64,000 nt of DNA, from IMG/VR virus record IMGVR_UViG_3300020478_000003, positions 60,361-124,360 of that record, one strand, 5' to 3'. This DNA comes from a virus. This document shows positions 7,933 to 16,702 of this stretch, in pieces; the first letter of the stretch is position 1; the number at the start of each line of letters is the position of its first letter. Made by a program: the position numbers and the translations under genes. Under the pieces are notes generated by a model that ran no database searches, was not told where the DNA came from, and saw only the letters and a list, made by a program, of their open reading frames with translations.

Positions 7933-8553
7933 ATGGCTAAGAATGATCAAAAAGAACCAGTTGATTTAGATAACCCAACTCACTACATCAATAATAAGGA
8001 TTTTTTACAGGCTCTTATAGATTATCAAAAAGAGATCAAAGAAGCCAAGAAAGCTGGTAAATCAAAACCTTATGTTAGTGATTACATTGCTATGTGTTTC
8101 CTACAGATAGCACAAAGACTTTCCTATAGACCAAACTTTATAAACTACACGTATAAAGATGATATGATATCAGACGGTCTAGAAAATTGTCTGGCTTATA
8201 TGCACAATTTCAATCCTTCGAAGAGCAAAAATCCTTTTGCTTATTTTACACAAATAATATACTACGCATTTTTACGAAGAATCCAGAAGGAGAAGAAACA
8301 ACAATATATTAAGTATAAAGTATATTCCGAACATCAACAGGAGATTGAAGATGAACACGAAAAACTTTCTCCCGATTTCATCAATGAAAAGGGATCTGCC
8401 GATTTTCATATTCATATAAAAGAGTTTATAGACGAAATGGAACGAAAAGAGAAAGAGAAGAAACAGAAACGAGAACAGAAGAAAGCCGAGAGGGAAAGAA
8501 AAATACAAATAGAATCTACTCCTGAAAACAATCTTGAATTCTGGATGCAATGA
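7933..8553 (+). CDS. 55: Late sigma factor gp55
   Basis: 206 residues (T4 gp55 185). It directs host RNA polymerase to TATAAATA late promoters, working in T4 with gp33 and the sliding clamp gp45. The core RPNFINYTYKDDMISDGLEN, then NFNPSKSKNPFAYFTQIIYYAFLRRI (about residues 75-120), corresponds to sigma region 2 and is strikingly close to T4. The C-terminal half is a highly charged Lys/Glu helix. No gp33 homologue was recognised in the window. It overlaps gene 47 by 4 nt. Confidence 0.95.
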   Translation: MAKNDQKEPVDLDNPTHYINNKDFLQALIDYQKEIKEAKKAGKSKPYVSDYIAMCFLQIAQRLSYRPNFINYTYKDDMISDGLENCLAYMHNFNPSKSKNPFAYFTQIIYYAFLRRIQKEKKQQYIKYKVYSEHQQEIEDEHEKLSPDFINEKGSADFHIHIKEFIDEMERKEKEKKQKREQKKAERERKIQIESTPENNLEFWMQ

Positions 8554-9602
8554 AAGTAGCAGTTATTACAGATACACATTTCGGTGCAAGATCAGATAGT
8601 CAAGCATTCTCTGATTATTTCTATAGGTTTTGGACGAATACTTTTTTCCCGTATTTGAAAGAACACGACATAAAAACGATTATCCATTCGGGAGATTTGA
8701 TGGATAGACGAAAATATGTCAATTATGATACCCTAGATCGGATGAGAAAAGAGTTTATTGGACCGATGATTGAAGACAAAATTGTGATGCACACAATTGT
8801 CGGAAATCACGATACGTATTTTAAGAATCACGCTCGGCTGAATTCAGTCGAACAGTTATTTGATATAGACGGAATTCCTGATAATGACACATTTCATACA
8901 CCAGTTATCGGTTATTCTGAACCCACAGAACTAACATTACCAGACGGATATAAAGTAGATTTGATACCTTGGATTGCTTCAGAAAATGAAGAGCAAATTC
9001 TTGATTTCATCAAAAAATCTAAGAATCAAATATGTTTTGGACATTTTGATCTATCGGGATTTGAAATGATGAAAGGGGTAAAATCTATGTATCATTCAAG
9101 AAGTCCAGAATTCCTTAATAAATATGATACTGTATACTCTGGACATTTCCACACAAAATCAGACAATGGACACATTTATTATCTCGGTAATACGTATGAG
9201 ATTACTTGGGCTGATTATAACGACCAAAGAGGGTTTCATATTTTCGATACTGAAACTCTAGAATGTGATTTTATACCAAATCCGTATAAAATGCACAGTA
9301 AGATTATCTATGAGGATAAGCCAATCGATGTCGAGCCATATGCTGACCAGATTGTCAAGATCATCGTGGATAAGAAAGAAGATATTGAACTATTCACTAA
9401 TACTGTGGACGCATTGGAAAAACGGTGTGAAATGATCAATATCATTGAAGACCACGGTCTATTATCTTCTGGTCAAATTGAATTTGAATCAGAAGATACC
9501 ATCACCACGTTGGAAAAATACGTGGATAATTTGAGTATAGATAATACTAAACAAGTGAAAAAGATACTCCACGAAGTGTATGTGGAAGCATTATCAATAT
9601 AG
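8550..9602 (+). CDS. 47: Recombination endonuclease subunit gp47 (Mre11/SbcD-like)
   Basis: 350 residues (T4 gp47 339). It is the nuclease subunit of the gp46/gp47 complex that resects DNA ends for recombination-dependent replication and degrades host DNA. Metallophosphoesterase motifs are in place: ITDTHFG (residues 5-11), HSGDLMDRR (about 46-54), VGNHDTY (about 87-93), then FGHFD and SGHFHTK. It starts with ATGA overlapping gene 55. Confidence 0.95.
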   Translation: MKVAVITDTHFGARSDSQAFSDYFYRFWTNTFFPYLKEHDIKTIIHSGDLMDRRKYVNYDTLDRMRKEFIGPMIEDKIVMHTIVGNHDTYFKNHARLNSVEQLFDIDGIPDNDTFHTPVIGYSEPTELTLPDGYKVDLIPWIASENEEQILDFIKKSKNQICFGHFDLSGFEMMKGVKSMYHSRSPEFLNKYDTVYSGHFHTKSDNGHIYYLGNTYEITWADYNDQRGFHIFDTETLECDFIPNPYKMHSKIIYEDKPIDVEPYADQIVKIIVDKKEDIELFTNTVDALEKRCEMINIIEDHGLLSSGQIEFESEDTITTLEKYVDNLSIDNTKQVKKILHEVYVEALSI

Positions 9603-9610
9603 GAGATATT

Positions 9611-9781
9611 ATGACTAAAGAAAAACTCAATTTACCTAAAACCACTCCAATGGAGAATCCCAATCCATTCGCCGAAGAAGAAGTAACTATTGAAGTCGAA
9701 TTGGAAGATTCTCCTCTCACATCCGCTGTTAGAACTATATTAGAAAAGACTAAGGAAAAGTCTGACTACAGATCCTTCTAA
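9611..9781 (+). CDS. Small acidic protein between genes 47 and 46
   Basis: 56 residues, with AGGAGAT placed correctly before the ATG and 5 nt before gene 46. It is rich in Glu, Lys and Pro with no cysteines or membrane segment. T4 also has tiny genes between 47 and 46, but no sequence match was recognised. The spacing and ribosome binding site support expression. Confidence 0.65.
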   Translation: MTKEKLNLPKTTPMENPNPFAEEEVTIEVELEDSPLTSAVRTILEKTKEKSDYRSF

Positions 9782-9786
9782 AAATA

Positions 9787-11448
9787 ATGATAAAATTTAA
9801 AACTGTTCGTTATAAGAACTTTCTGTCCACTGGTAATAAAGTGTCGGAAGTTCGTATAGATGACACACGTACATCTTTAATTATTGGTCAAAATGGTGCT
9901 GGTAAATCTACATTTATGGATGCCATATCCTTTGGGCTGTTCGGTAAACCTTTCCGCAAAGTCAAACTAGACCAACTAGTCAATTCTATCAATAAGAAGA
10001 ATTGTATGGTTGAACTAGAATTTGAGAATGGCGGAAAGGAATATCTGATTAAACGTGGTCTTCGCCCAGCAAAATTTGAAATATATGTTGATGGAGAAAT
10101 GAATGACCAAATGGCTTCTGCACGAGACAGTCAGGATTTCTTGGAACGATATGTTCTGCGAATGAATGAAAAAGCATTTCGACAGATAGTTGTTTTGGGA
10201 TCAGGATCGTTTATTCCATTTATGAGACTTGGAGCAGGAGATCGGAGGGCTATTATTGAGGATCTTCTTGATATCCAAATTTTCTCTCTTATGAATGATA
10301 TTGTTAAGCAACGAATATCGGATAATAGTACCAGATTAACTGGAGTAGAACATCAAATAGAACTATTGGATCAGAGTATCAGACTCCAAGAGGAACATCT
10401 TAAAGAGATTCAAGATAATAATGCAGAAGCCGTAAAAGAGAAGAAAGCGGAGCTGAAAAAAGCTAAGAAACAAATCGAAGGAATTAAAAACGAAATTGAG
10501 GAACTTCAAGATCAGGTACAAGATTATACTCCTCATAAGAAAAAGCACCGAAAACTTGAAGAATATAAAGCTAAAATTACATCAAAGCAAACTCATATAG
10601 TGGGTCAGATACAACTGGTCAATGAAAATTCTGAATGTCCTGAATGTACACAGGAAATAACGGAAGAACATAAGACCAAGGTGACCGAAAAGTTAGGAGG
10701 AAAAGCAGATGAATTGAAAGTGGCTATTTCCGATATTGATACAGAGATAACAGACCTTGCGGACCGAATAGATAAGATAGAGGATATCTTGACCAGAATA
10801 TCGGAAAAGAATAACTCTATAATGGGTATTAATGAATACATAACACAAATAGAAACCGGTCTTGTTGAATCAGCTAAAAAGCCCAAAAATGATCAAGCAG
10901 AACTAACAAAAAGTAAAGAGGATTTGGATAAAGCCAGATCCAATAAATATGACATACAGGATCAAAAACATCATTTGAATACGGTGCAAGAACTCCTAAA
11001 GGATAGTGGAATAAAAACGCTTATTATAAGAAATTATCTTCCACTTATCAATCAGCTAATCAACAAGTATCTTTCGGCATTAAATTTTTACATCAATTTT
11101 CAGCTAGATGAGGCGTTCATTGAAACGATTAAGAGCCGAGGTCGAGATGCTTTTCAATACGGATCATTTTCAGAAGGAGAGAAACTCCGAATTGATTTAG
11201 CCCTATTATTTACGTGGAGAGAAGTGGCGAAATTGAAATCTTCAGTAGCTACAAATCTTTTAGTCCTGGACGAAATATTTGACAGTAGTTTAGATTCCAC
11301 TGGTGTTGAGGATTTCTTGGGAATTCTGAATTCTCTTGGAGATGATACTCACGCTTTTGTGATATCCCACAAAGGAGATCAGATATTAGACAAATTCGGT
11401 AGAGTAATTTCGATTGAAAAAGAAGGAAATTTTTCTAGGATCAGTTGA
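9787..11448 (+). CDS. 46: Recombination endonuclease subunit gp46 (Rad50/SbcC-like)
   Basis: 553 residues (T4 gp46 560). ATPase partner of gp47. Walker A GQNGAGKS (34-41), central coiled coil (about 190-400) broken by a zinc hook CPEC (284-287), ABC signature SFSEGE (460-465), and Walker B with D495-E496 in LLVLDEIFDSS. Everything needed for a Rad50-type dimer is present. There is no obvious Shine-Dalgarno before the ATG, so coupling to the preceding small gene is likely. Confidence 0.95.
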   Translation: MIKFKTVRYKNFLSTGNKVSEVRIDDTRTSLIIGQNGAGKSTFMDAISFGLFGKPFRKVKLDQLVNSINKKNCMVELEFENGGKEYLIKRGLRPAKFEIYVDGEMNDQMASARDSQDFLERYVLRMNEKAFRQIVVLGSGSFIPFMRLGAGDRRAIIEDLLDIQIFSLMNDIVKQRISDNSTRLTGVEHQIELLDQSIRLQEEHLKEIQDNNAEAVKEKKAELKKAKKQIEGIKNEIEELQDQVQDYTPHKKKHRKLEEYKAKITSKQTHIVGQIQLVNENSECPECTQEITEEHKTKVTEKLGGKADELKVAISDIDTEITDLADRIDKIEDILTRISEKNNSIMGINEYITQIETGLVESAKKPKNDQAELTKSKEDLDKARSNKYDIQDQKHHLNTVQELLKDSGIKTLIIRNYLPLINQLINKYLSALNFYINFQLDEAFIETIKSRGRDAFQYGSFSEGEKLRIDLALLFTWREVAKLKSSVATNLLVLDEIFDSSLDSTGVEDFLGILNSLGDDTHAFVISHKGDQILDKFGRVISIEKEGNFSRIS

Positions 11449-11576
11449 TGAAAAATTGGTTCGAGGAGATAATCATATTTTGTTTCACTTACGGATGGTT
11501 TTTCGGTTTAATCCCCATTATTTTAGGAATAATCGGAGCAATATTTTATAGTTATAACCCAAACACAGGATATTGA
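11448..11576 (+). CDS. Small membrane protein after gene 46
   Basis: 42 residues whose ATG shares one base with the gene 46 stop (TGATG). Two thirds of it is hydrophobic (residues 8-34) with several Trp, Phe and Gly, followed by a short polar tail ending NPNTGY. No family was recognised; a single-pass inner-membrane protein is the simplest reading. Confidence 0.5.
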   Translation: MKNWFEEIIIFCFTYGWFFGLIPIILGIIGAIFYSYNPNTGY

Positions 11577-11619
11577 TTATGGGGGCCCGGTGTGTCGTAC
11601 CGGCGGCACGCCCTCATAA
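11577..11619 (+). other. Long GC-rich hairpin between operons
   Basis: TTATGGGGGC pairs with GCCCTCATAA (10 bp with one G-U) and encloses CCGGT/ACCGG (11587-11603) with a 6-nt bulge CGGCAC. It is far more GC-rich than the flanks and begins right after the stop of the preceding gene. No T-tract follows, so it is more likely an mRNA 3'-end or stability structure than an intrinsic terminator. Confidence 0.65.
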
Positions 11620-11643
11620 AAATGAAAAAAGATCAAAAAAGAC

Positions 11644-11672
11644 TTGACAATTTGTTCCCACCTCTGTAAAAT
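11644..11672 (+). promoter_or_regulatory. Sigma70-type promoter for the VWA/metallopeptidase gene
   Basis: TTGACA (11644-11649), 17 nt, TAAAAT (11667-11672), preceded by AAAAAAGAC. The leader (ATGG, then TATGAAA, then ATGAGAGATT) is almost the same as that before the AAA+ gene at 14445, suggesting joint control. Confidence 0.88.
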
Positions 11673-11708
11673 GGTATATGAAAATGAGAGATTAACAGAA
11701 AGGGGAAA

Positions 11709-14045
11709 ATGGGAAAACATAATCGAGTCGTTAATATCGAATCCAAGAATGTCTTAGCCAAGCTGATGGCTACCGAGAACATTCACGTAGAACACAAAAA
11801 AGTCTCAACCGCATCTTTTGATGTCAAGAATCGTAGACTTATTCTACCCATCTGGAAAGATATGGACCACACGATGTATGAGGGTCTGATTGGTCACGAA
11901 GTTGGTCACGCCTTATACACCCCTTACGAAGAATGGGCAGAATTCGCAAAGAAAAATTCCCATCTCAAAGCCTACGCTAATATCCTCGAAGATGCTCGTA
12001 TCGAGCGTAAAATGAAAATCAAATATCCAGGGATGAAAAAGACATTTTTTGAAATGTATGATGCCCTTGCAAGACAAGATTTTTTCGGTACCCACGGTCG
12101 TGATCTTGGAGAATACGGATTTGCTGACCGACTTAATTTGAGTTTTAAAATCGGTGCTTTAGCGGAAGTTCCTTTCTCGGAAGAAGAGGAGGAGTTCCGT
12201 GGTCGTGTATTGAAAGCCGAGACATTTGAAGATATCCTTGAATTATCAAGAGAACTCGGAAAGATGGCGAAAGAAGAAGCCGAAACAAATATGGAAGATA
12301 TGGAGATGAGTGATTCCGGCGATGAAACCGAGTCTAATGAAGATGAAGACGTGGAGCCAAGTGGCTCAGCTCCATTCCCTATGCCTACCCCTCCTGAATC
12401 AGAAGAAAACGAAGAAGAGGAAGATTCTGGTGCAAGAGCCGATTCTGATGAAGAAAAAGAAGAGGGAAATAATGAAGGAAATTGCAAAAGTGATGAATCG
12501 GACGGAGAAGGGGAAAAGAAAGAAAGTGAAACCGGAGACGAAGGGGATGAAAAGTCTGATGAACCTAATCACTCGGCAAGTGGAAATTGTGATGCTGAAA
12601 TGACGGATCCTGAAGAAAATGATGATCTCCCAGAAGCAGAAACACAAAAAGCCTGGGAAGAGGCGATGGAAGAAATGAATGATGCGGAAGCAAAAGAGCC
12701 AATCTACTTGGATCTCCCAAAAATTAATCCTTACAAATCAGTTGTTCCTTGGAAAGATATTTTTGAACAGTTAAACGAACATTGGAGCAAAAATGAAAAT
12801 TTCTCCACATATCGATTCCATTGGGAAGAAGCTGGTGCAGATAAGTGGAAAAAGGAAGAGGAAAATGCTTTCAGAACTTGGAAAAAGGACACCACTCAAA
12901 TTGTCAACTATATGGTCAAAGAATTTGAAATGAAGCAAGCGGCTACTGAATATCGCCGAACTTCAATTAGCAAAACCGGTGTTCTGGATATGAATAAACT
13001 GCATAAATACAGAACAGATGAAGATATTTTCAGGCGTGTTGCTTCGGTCAAAGATGGACGAAATCACGCTTTATTGATGTTTATTGATTGGTCAGGGTCG
13101 ATGCACGGCAAGATGGAAGCCACAGTAAAGCAGACCCTAACACTTGTTATGTTTGCTAGAAAAGTTGGAATTCCTTTCAGAGTTTATTCTTTCAGTAACT
13201 CCGGTGGAATTCTTGATAAAATCGGAAAGGACACTTACTACAGCCGAGCGGAAAACTCCGCTGTAGATCATTTAGTTCCTGGAAAACTTGGAATGCACGA
13301 ATATTTTAGTGAGAAAATGTCCTCTAGGGAATTCAATATTCAACTTAAAAATATGGCGTTTCTTGGAAAATCAGTAGATTACTCTGGATTATCTCATCCT
13401 GCAGGACACGGAACTTGTTCGACTCCTTTAAATGAGTCAATTTTAGCCGCCACAGAAATGGTGGGAGACTTCAAAAAAGAGACCGGAGCCGAAAAAGTTA
13501 ATGCGATTTTTCTGACTGATGGCGGAGCCGATTACTGCTCTGACTATTGGGATTCTGAGAAACAGGAGAAAAAAGATGTTTACAGTTACCGTCAGTACGG
13601 TTCAGACCACAGAAAGTACCTGGTAATCCGTGATAATGTTACCAAAAGACTTGTTCATACTGACGGAACCCGTGCAAAATTGACTGGAAGTCTCCTGAGA
13701 AATCTTGCGAACCGACATAACATTAATGTGATTGGATTTCATATCACCGATAGTTCAAAGATTAATCGCCAGATTCAATATGAAGCAAGTTATTCAGAAC
13801 ACGCCGAACTCCGATCTTTTGCGAAAAAGCACGGATATGTCCCAATGAAAGAAAGTGGATATGCTACATATTTTCTCGTAAATGACAAGCAATTAGATAA
13901 AGAAGCAAATTTCAATACAGACGGAGTTTCTAATGATGCGGGAGTTGTAGCAAAAGGAAAACTACGTACCCAGTTTCGCAAATTTACTTCAGCCCGTAAA
14001 GTTAACAAAATGATGCTGAACGAATTTGTTGCCCTGGTAGCTTAA
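11709..14045 (+). CDS. CobT-like protein: HExxH metallopeptidase plus VWA domain
   Basis: 778 residues in three parts. The N-terminal domain has a zinc-peptidase motif H63-E64-V-G-H67 and a conserved helix NILEDARIER (91-100) that could supply the third ligand. Residues about 195-320 are a low-complexity acidic linker. The C-terminal half is a VWA domain with a MIDAS motif D460-W-S-G-S464 and a later T-D-G (D604). Phage homologues are often labelled CobT after the cobaltochelatase subunit, but that subunit is not known for HExxH and no cobN-like gene is present. With the AAA+ protein at 14445 it forms a MoxR/VWA-type pair; the substrate is unknown. AAAGGGG precedes the ATG. Confidence 0.8.
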   Translation: MGKHNRVVNIESKNVLAKLMATENIHVEHKKVSTASFDVKNRRLILPIWKDMDHTMYEGLIGHEVGHALYTPYEEWAEFAKKNSHLKAYANILEDARIERKMKIKYPGMKKTFFEMYDALARQDFFGTHGRDLGEYGFADRLNLSFKIGALAEVPFSEEEEEFRGRVLKAETFEDILELSRELGKMAKEEAETNMEDMEMSDSGDETESNEDEDVEPSGSAPFPMPTPPESEENEEEEDSGARADSDEEKEEGNNEGNCKSDESDGEGEKKESETGDEGDEKSDEPNHSASGNCDAEMTDPEENDDLPEAETQKAWEEAMEEMNDAEAKEPIYLDLPKINPYKSVVPWKDIFEQLNEHWSKNENFSTYRFHWEEAGADKWKKEEENAFRTWKKDTTQIVNYMVKEFEMKQAATEYRRTSISKTGVLDMNKLHKYRTDEDIFRRVASVKDGRNHALLMFIDWSGSMHGKMEATVKQTLTLVMFARKVGIPFRVYSFSNSGGILDKIGKDTYYSRAENSAVDHLVPGKLGMHEYFSEKMSSREFNIQLKNMAFLGKSVDYSGLSHPAGHGTCSTPLNESILAATEMVGDFKKETGAEKVNAIFLTDGGADYCSDYWDSEKQEKKDVYSYRQYGSDHRKYLVIRDNVTKRLVHTDGTRAKLTGSLLRNLANRHNINVIGFHITDSSKINRQIQYEASYSEHAELRSFAKKHGYVPMKESGYATYFLVNDKQLDKEANFNTDGVSNDAGVVAKGKLRTQFRKFTSARKVNKMMLNEFVALVA

Positions 14046-14054
14046 AGGAGAAAA

Positions 14055-14336
14055 ATGATACCCAACACAAAATTTATCAAAAACGAACCCGTTCGTACAT
14101 TGGATGATGATGAGGGAGTCGTTAGTGAAGTTTTTATATCATATCCTACTATATCCGGATTAGCAGATTGGACCGCTCCTCAAGTCCACTATTTAGTTAC
14201 CGTGGATAGAAATCGGGCCGATCTGTATATGGAAGGTGAATTGTCAGATATTCGCCAGCAAATGCTTGATCTGGATTTGGATCCAATTGATGATAATGAT
14301 GCCGATTATTGGTACTCTGAAGTTTATGAAAAATAA
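14055..14336 (+). CDS. Small acidic protein in the VWA/AAA+ locus
   Basis: 93 residues with AAAGGAG before the ATG, 9 nt after the CobT-like gene and before the promoter of the CobS-like gene. It is acidic, ends in an Asp-rich stretch and Tyr/Trp-containing tail, and has no cysteines or membrane segment. Its place between the two partner genes suggests an accessory or adaptor role, which is inference. Confidence 0.65.
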   Translation: MIPNTKFIKNEPVRTLDDDEGVVSEVFISYPTISGLADWTAPQVHYLVTVDRNRADLYMEGELSDIRQQMLDLDLDPIDDNDADYWYSEVYEK

Positions 14337-14349
14337 TGTAAAAAAAGAC

Positions 14350-14412
14350 TTGACATATACCATTGGATTCTGTATAATGGTTTATGAAAGATGAGAGATT
14401 GAAGGAATCTCT
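14350..14412 (+). promoter_or_regulatory. Sigma70-type promoter and hairpin leader of the AAA+ gene
   Basis: TTGACA (14350-14355), 17 nt, TATAAT (14373-14378), preceded by AAAAAAGAC. The transcribed leader repeats the TATGAAA and ATGAGAGATT words of the 11644 promoter, then forms a hairpin AGAGATT (14394-14400) with AATCTCT (14406-14412). Confidence 0.88.
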
Positions 14413-14444
14413 TTGCTGAATGTCACCTATATGATGGAGTTGAT

Positions 14445-15686
14445 ATGACAAATAAACGAGTTGATGTGAATGAGTTTGGTGCTTGTGCTAAAAAAATGTT
14501 TGGCACTCTTGATGTCACCAAAGCAAATATGGAAGCGATTTCCGCTACTTACAATATTTGCATCCCATCCAAAGTTAAATACGCCGAAGTCGTGTCGAGT
14601 GACCCGATTGTTCGCCGTATCCCAGTTACCGAAGAAGTTGAAGCACCGGAAAGGATTTCAGCTACTACAGCCATTGAGCCGTTGACTGATACCGAACTTG
14701 CTGAACACCAAAAAGCAGTATCGGTTACTTCAATTGTTGCTGAAGCCGAAAGAACTTCAGCCGCTTCACTTGATACTTCCATTTCATTTATTCCTAGAGT
14801 AGACAAATCTTTTGTTGCCTGGGGAAACTGTGGAGATATTAAACGTATTTTAAAAAGCCGACTTTTCTTCCCAGTCTATTTGACCGGGATGTCCGGAAAC
14901 GGAAAAACTTTTGGGATTGAGCAGACTTGTGCCAGTCTTAGTCGGGAAATGATCCGAGTTAACTTTACCGCCGAAACGGATGAAGATGATCTGTTCGGTG
15001 GTTTTCGTCTTGTAAATGGCGAAACAGTTTTTCAATACGGGCCGGTTGTCGAAGCGATGAAACGCGGAGCAGTTTTGCTTTTAGACGAAATCGACCTTGG
15101 ATCTCACAAAATTATGGCGCTTCAGTCTGTCCTTGAGGGAAAGGGATACTTCATTAAAAAGCGTGCCGAGTGGGTTGAGCCCGCTGACGGATTTACAATC
15201 ATCGCAACCGCCAACACCAAGGGTAAGGGAAGTGATGACGGACGTTTTATCGGAACCAATGTTCTGAATGAAGCCTTCCTCGACCGATTCTCAATTACAA
15301 TGTATCAGCCCTATCCTTCGGAAGCCGTAGAGAGAAAAATTCTCTTCAAAGCCGCCGCTGGATTCGGAATTGAATCTGAAGCCGTTGAAAAATTTATTCC
15401 CAATCTTACAATGTGGGGAGACATTATCAGGAAAACTTTTGAAGAGGGCGGAGTGGACGAAATCGTTTCAACCCGTCGTCTTGTTGATATCCTGAAATCC
15501 TTTTCGATTTTCGGTGATCGCGGAAAATCAATCAGAATGGCGATTGAACGTTTCGATGATGAAACCCGAGAATCCTTTATGTCTCTTTATGAGAAAATTG
15601 ATGCCGGTGTCGGACTCGAAAATGTTGAGGGAGGATCCGAAATCGGAACAGATGGCGGAACTGAAGATGACTCCGCAAACGAATAA
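14445..15686 (+). CDS. cobS: CobS-like AAA+ ATPase (MoxR type)
   Basis: 413 residues. AAA+ core from about residue 130: Walker A GMSGNGKTF with K154, Walker B LLLDEID with D214-E215, then the ATANTKGKG sensor-1 region and the LNEAFLDRFS arginine-finger segment. The N-terminal 100 residues are variable, and the C-terminus is acidic. Similar ATPases in marine phages are called CobS (cobalt chelatase), but they are equally close to MoxR chaperones that act with VWA proteins, and such a protein is encoded just upstream. Remodelling or activating a target with it is the best-supported role. Confidence 0.85.
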   Translation: MTNKRVDVNEFGACAKKMFGTLDVTKANMEAISATYNICIPSKVKYAEVVSSDPIVRRIPVTEEVEAPERISATTAIEPLTDTELAEHQKAVSVTSIVAEAERTSAASLDTSISFIPRVDKSFVAWGNCGDIKRILKSRLFFPVYLTGMSGNGKTFGIEQTCASLSREMIRVNFTAETDEDDLFGGFRLVNGETVFQYGPVVEAMKRGAVLLLDEIDLGSHKIMALQSVLEGKGYFIKKRAEWVEPADGFTIIATANTKGKGSDDGRFIGTNVLNEAFLDRFSITMYQPYPSEAVERKILFKAAAGFGIESEAVEKFIPNLTMWGDIIRKTFEEGGVDEIVSTRRLVDILKSFSIFGDRGKSIRMAIERFDDETRESFMSLYEKIDAGVGLENVEGGSEIGTDGGTEDDSANE

Positions 15687-15692
15687 CTCCGT

Positions 15693-15754
15693 GGGGTAGT
15701 TTGAACCCCTCATTCAGCACCCCGGTCGTTTCCTTCCTCCTTTCGCGGCCGGGG
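15693..15754 (+). terminator. Two tandem hairpins after the AAA+ gene
   Basis: GGGGT (15693-15697) pairs with ACCCC (15705-15709), then CCCCGGTCG (15720-15728) pairs with CGGCCGGGG (15746-15754) with one G-U. The second stem is strong, but no run of T follows, so it may stabilise or attenuate the mRNA rather than act as a classic terminator. Confidence 0.55.
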
Positions 15755-15786
15755 ATTCTACTTAACAGAAGGGAGACACTAGAAAA

Positions 15787-15939
15787 ATGGAATACATTAT
15801 AGAAATGATGGATGAAGACGGAGAATCAGAAATGTACGGATTTCCAGATACCGAAAATATGTACAAGTTTTTAGATATGCTCTCGGAAGACGGAATTTGT
15901 ATTGAAGATGTTATAATACCACAGGAGGGATACGTATGA
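15787..15939 (+). CDS. Small acidic protein
   Basis: 50 residues; GGGAGA lies 10 nt upstream of the ATG and the stop overlaps the next start (ATGA). Very rich in Glu, Asp and Met. Unknown function; context is a run of small genes leading into the sliding clamp. Confidence 0.6.
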   Translation: MEYIIEMMDEDGESEMYGFPDTENMYKFLDMLSEDGICIEDVIIPQEGYV

Positions 15940-16319
15940 TGGAAACTTATGCTGAACGACTTGAAAGAGAAAAACGACCTCGGCCTACTATCACGGCTAG
16001 CCCAGAGGACGTGGATGAACACCATCCAATAATGGAACCACAAAAAACTCCCTGGCGTTATGGAGAGGGAGAAGTTTTAAAAGACCTGGAGAATCATATT
16101 AAGGCAACTTATACGAGCCATTATACCACGGCCGATTCTTCAAATGATTTACAGACAATAGATGTATTTGCATATAGAGGAACTCTTGGCTCCACCGCAA
16201 TTGATAATGCAATCAAATACTTAATGCGATATGGAAAGAAAGAGGGAAAGAATGAACGGGATCTTATGAAAGCAATGCACTATTTAATTTTAGCAACCGC
16301 ATATGAAAGGGGAAAATAA
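15936..16319 (+). CDS. DUF3310-like (SaV-type) protein
   Basis: 127 residues with GGAGGG before the start. The C-terminal half, TAIDNAIKYLMRYGKKEGKN then DLMKAMHYL (about residues 84-115), matches the pattern of DUF3310, a small helical family frequent in phages and sometimes labelled nucleotide kinase-like without biochemical support. The N-terminal part is unlike that family. Overlaps its neighbours by 4 and 1 nt. Confidence 0.65.
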   Translation: MMETYAERLEREKRPRPTITASPEDVDEHHPIMEPQKTPWRYGEGEVLKDLENHIKATYTSHYTTADSSNDLQTIDVFAYRGTLGSTAIDNAIKYLMRYGKKEGKNERDLMKAMHYLILATAYERGK

Positions 16320-16666
16320 TGGAAATAATCGGTGCAATATTAGGACTGTTTTTTGTAGTAGTGACTCCTCCAGCCCAAGCTGAGAGTAGTCCTTACGTAT
16401 ATGTTAAAGAATATCGAACCTACCTGGAATGCAAAGCGGAGATGAATCCGATATCAGACATTTGTATTGCGGAACCAGAACGATATCTTGGAACCAGAAA
16501 ATACACAAAAATAGGGATATCCCAAACCAGTGTGGAATACACCAATACTTGTACCCGTGTTGAGGGATGTGAAGTAGATACAAATGCAGATTCAATGGAA
16601 GATTATTGTCCTACTTGTGATTCTATTAAGTGGTACGAAAAACTTGACATTGACCCCAAGTCCTAG
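16319..16666 (+). CDS. Secreted small cysteine-containing protein
   Basis: 115 residues. A signal peptide is clear: hydrophobic core IIGAILGLFFVVV and an A-Q-A cleavage site around residue 21. The mature part has seven cysteines, likely disulfide-bonded in the periplasm. Start TAATG overlaps the previous stop. Its 3' end carries the gene 45 promoter. Role unknown; superinfection or envelope functions are possible but unproven. Confidence 0.7.
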   Translation: MEIIGAILGLFFVVVTPPAQAESSPYVYVKEYRTYLECKAEMNPISDICIAEPERYLGTRKYTKIGISQTSVEYTNTCTRVEGCEVDTNADSMEDYCPTCDSIKWYEKLDIDPKS

Positions 16667-16672
16667 TATAAT
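16644..16672 (+). promoter_or_regulatory. Sigma70-type promoter for gene 45
   Basis: TTGACA (16644-16649), 17 nt, TATAAT (16667-16672), inside the end of the preceding gene. It leaves a leader of about 25 nt containing AAGGAG before the clamp start codon. Confidence 0.9.
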
Positions 16673-16702
16673 AGGCGTAATTAAATAAAAAAGGAGTATA
16701 TT

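Noticed and set aside
12399-12647. Phe/Ile-rich antisense ORF in the CobT-like gene
   Set aside because: Mirror of the acidic linker codons, no ribosome binding site or promoter.
11709-15686. Cobalamin biosynthesis by CobS/CobT
   Set aside because: No CobN-like subunit is in the window and the HExxH motif does not belong to cobaltochelatase; kept only as a naming note.
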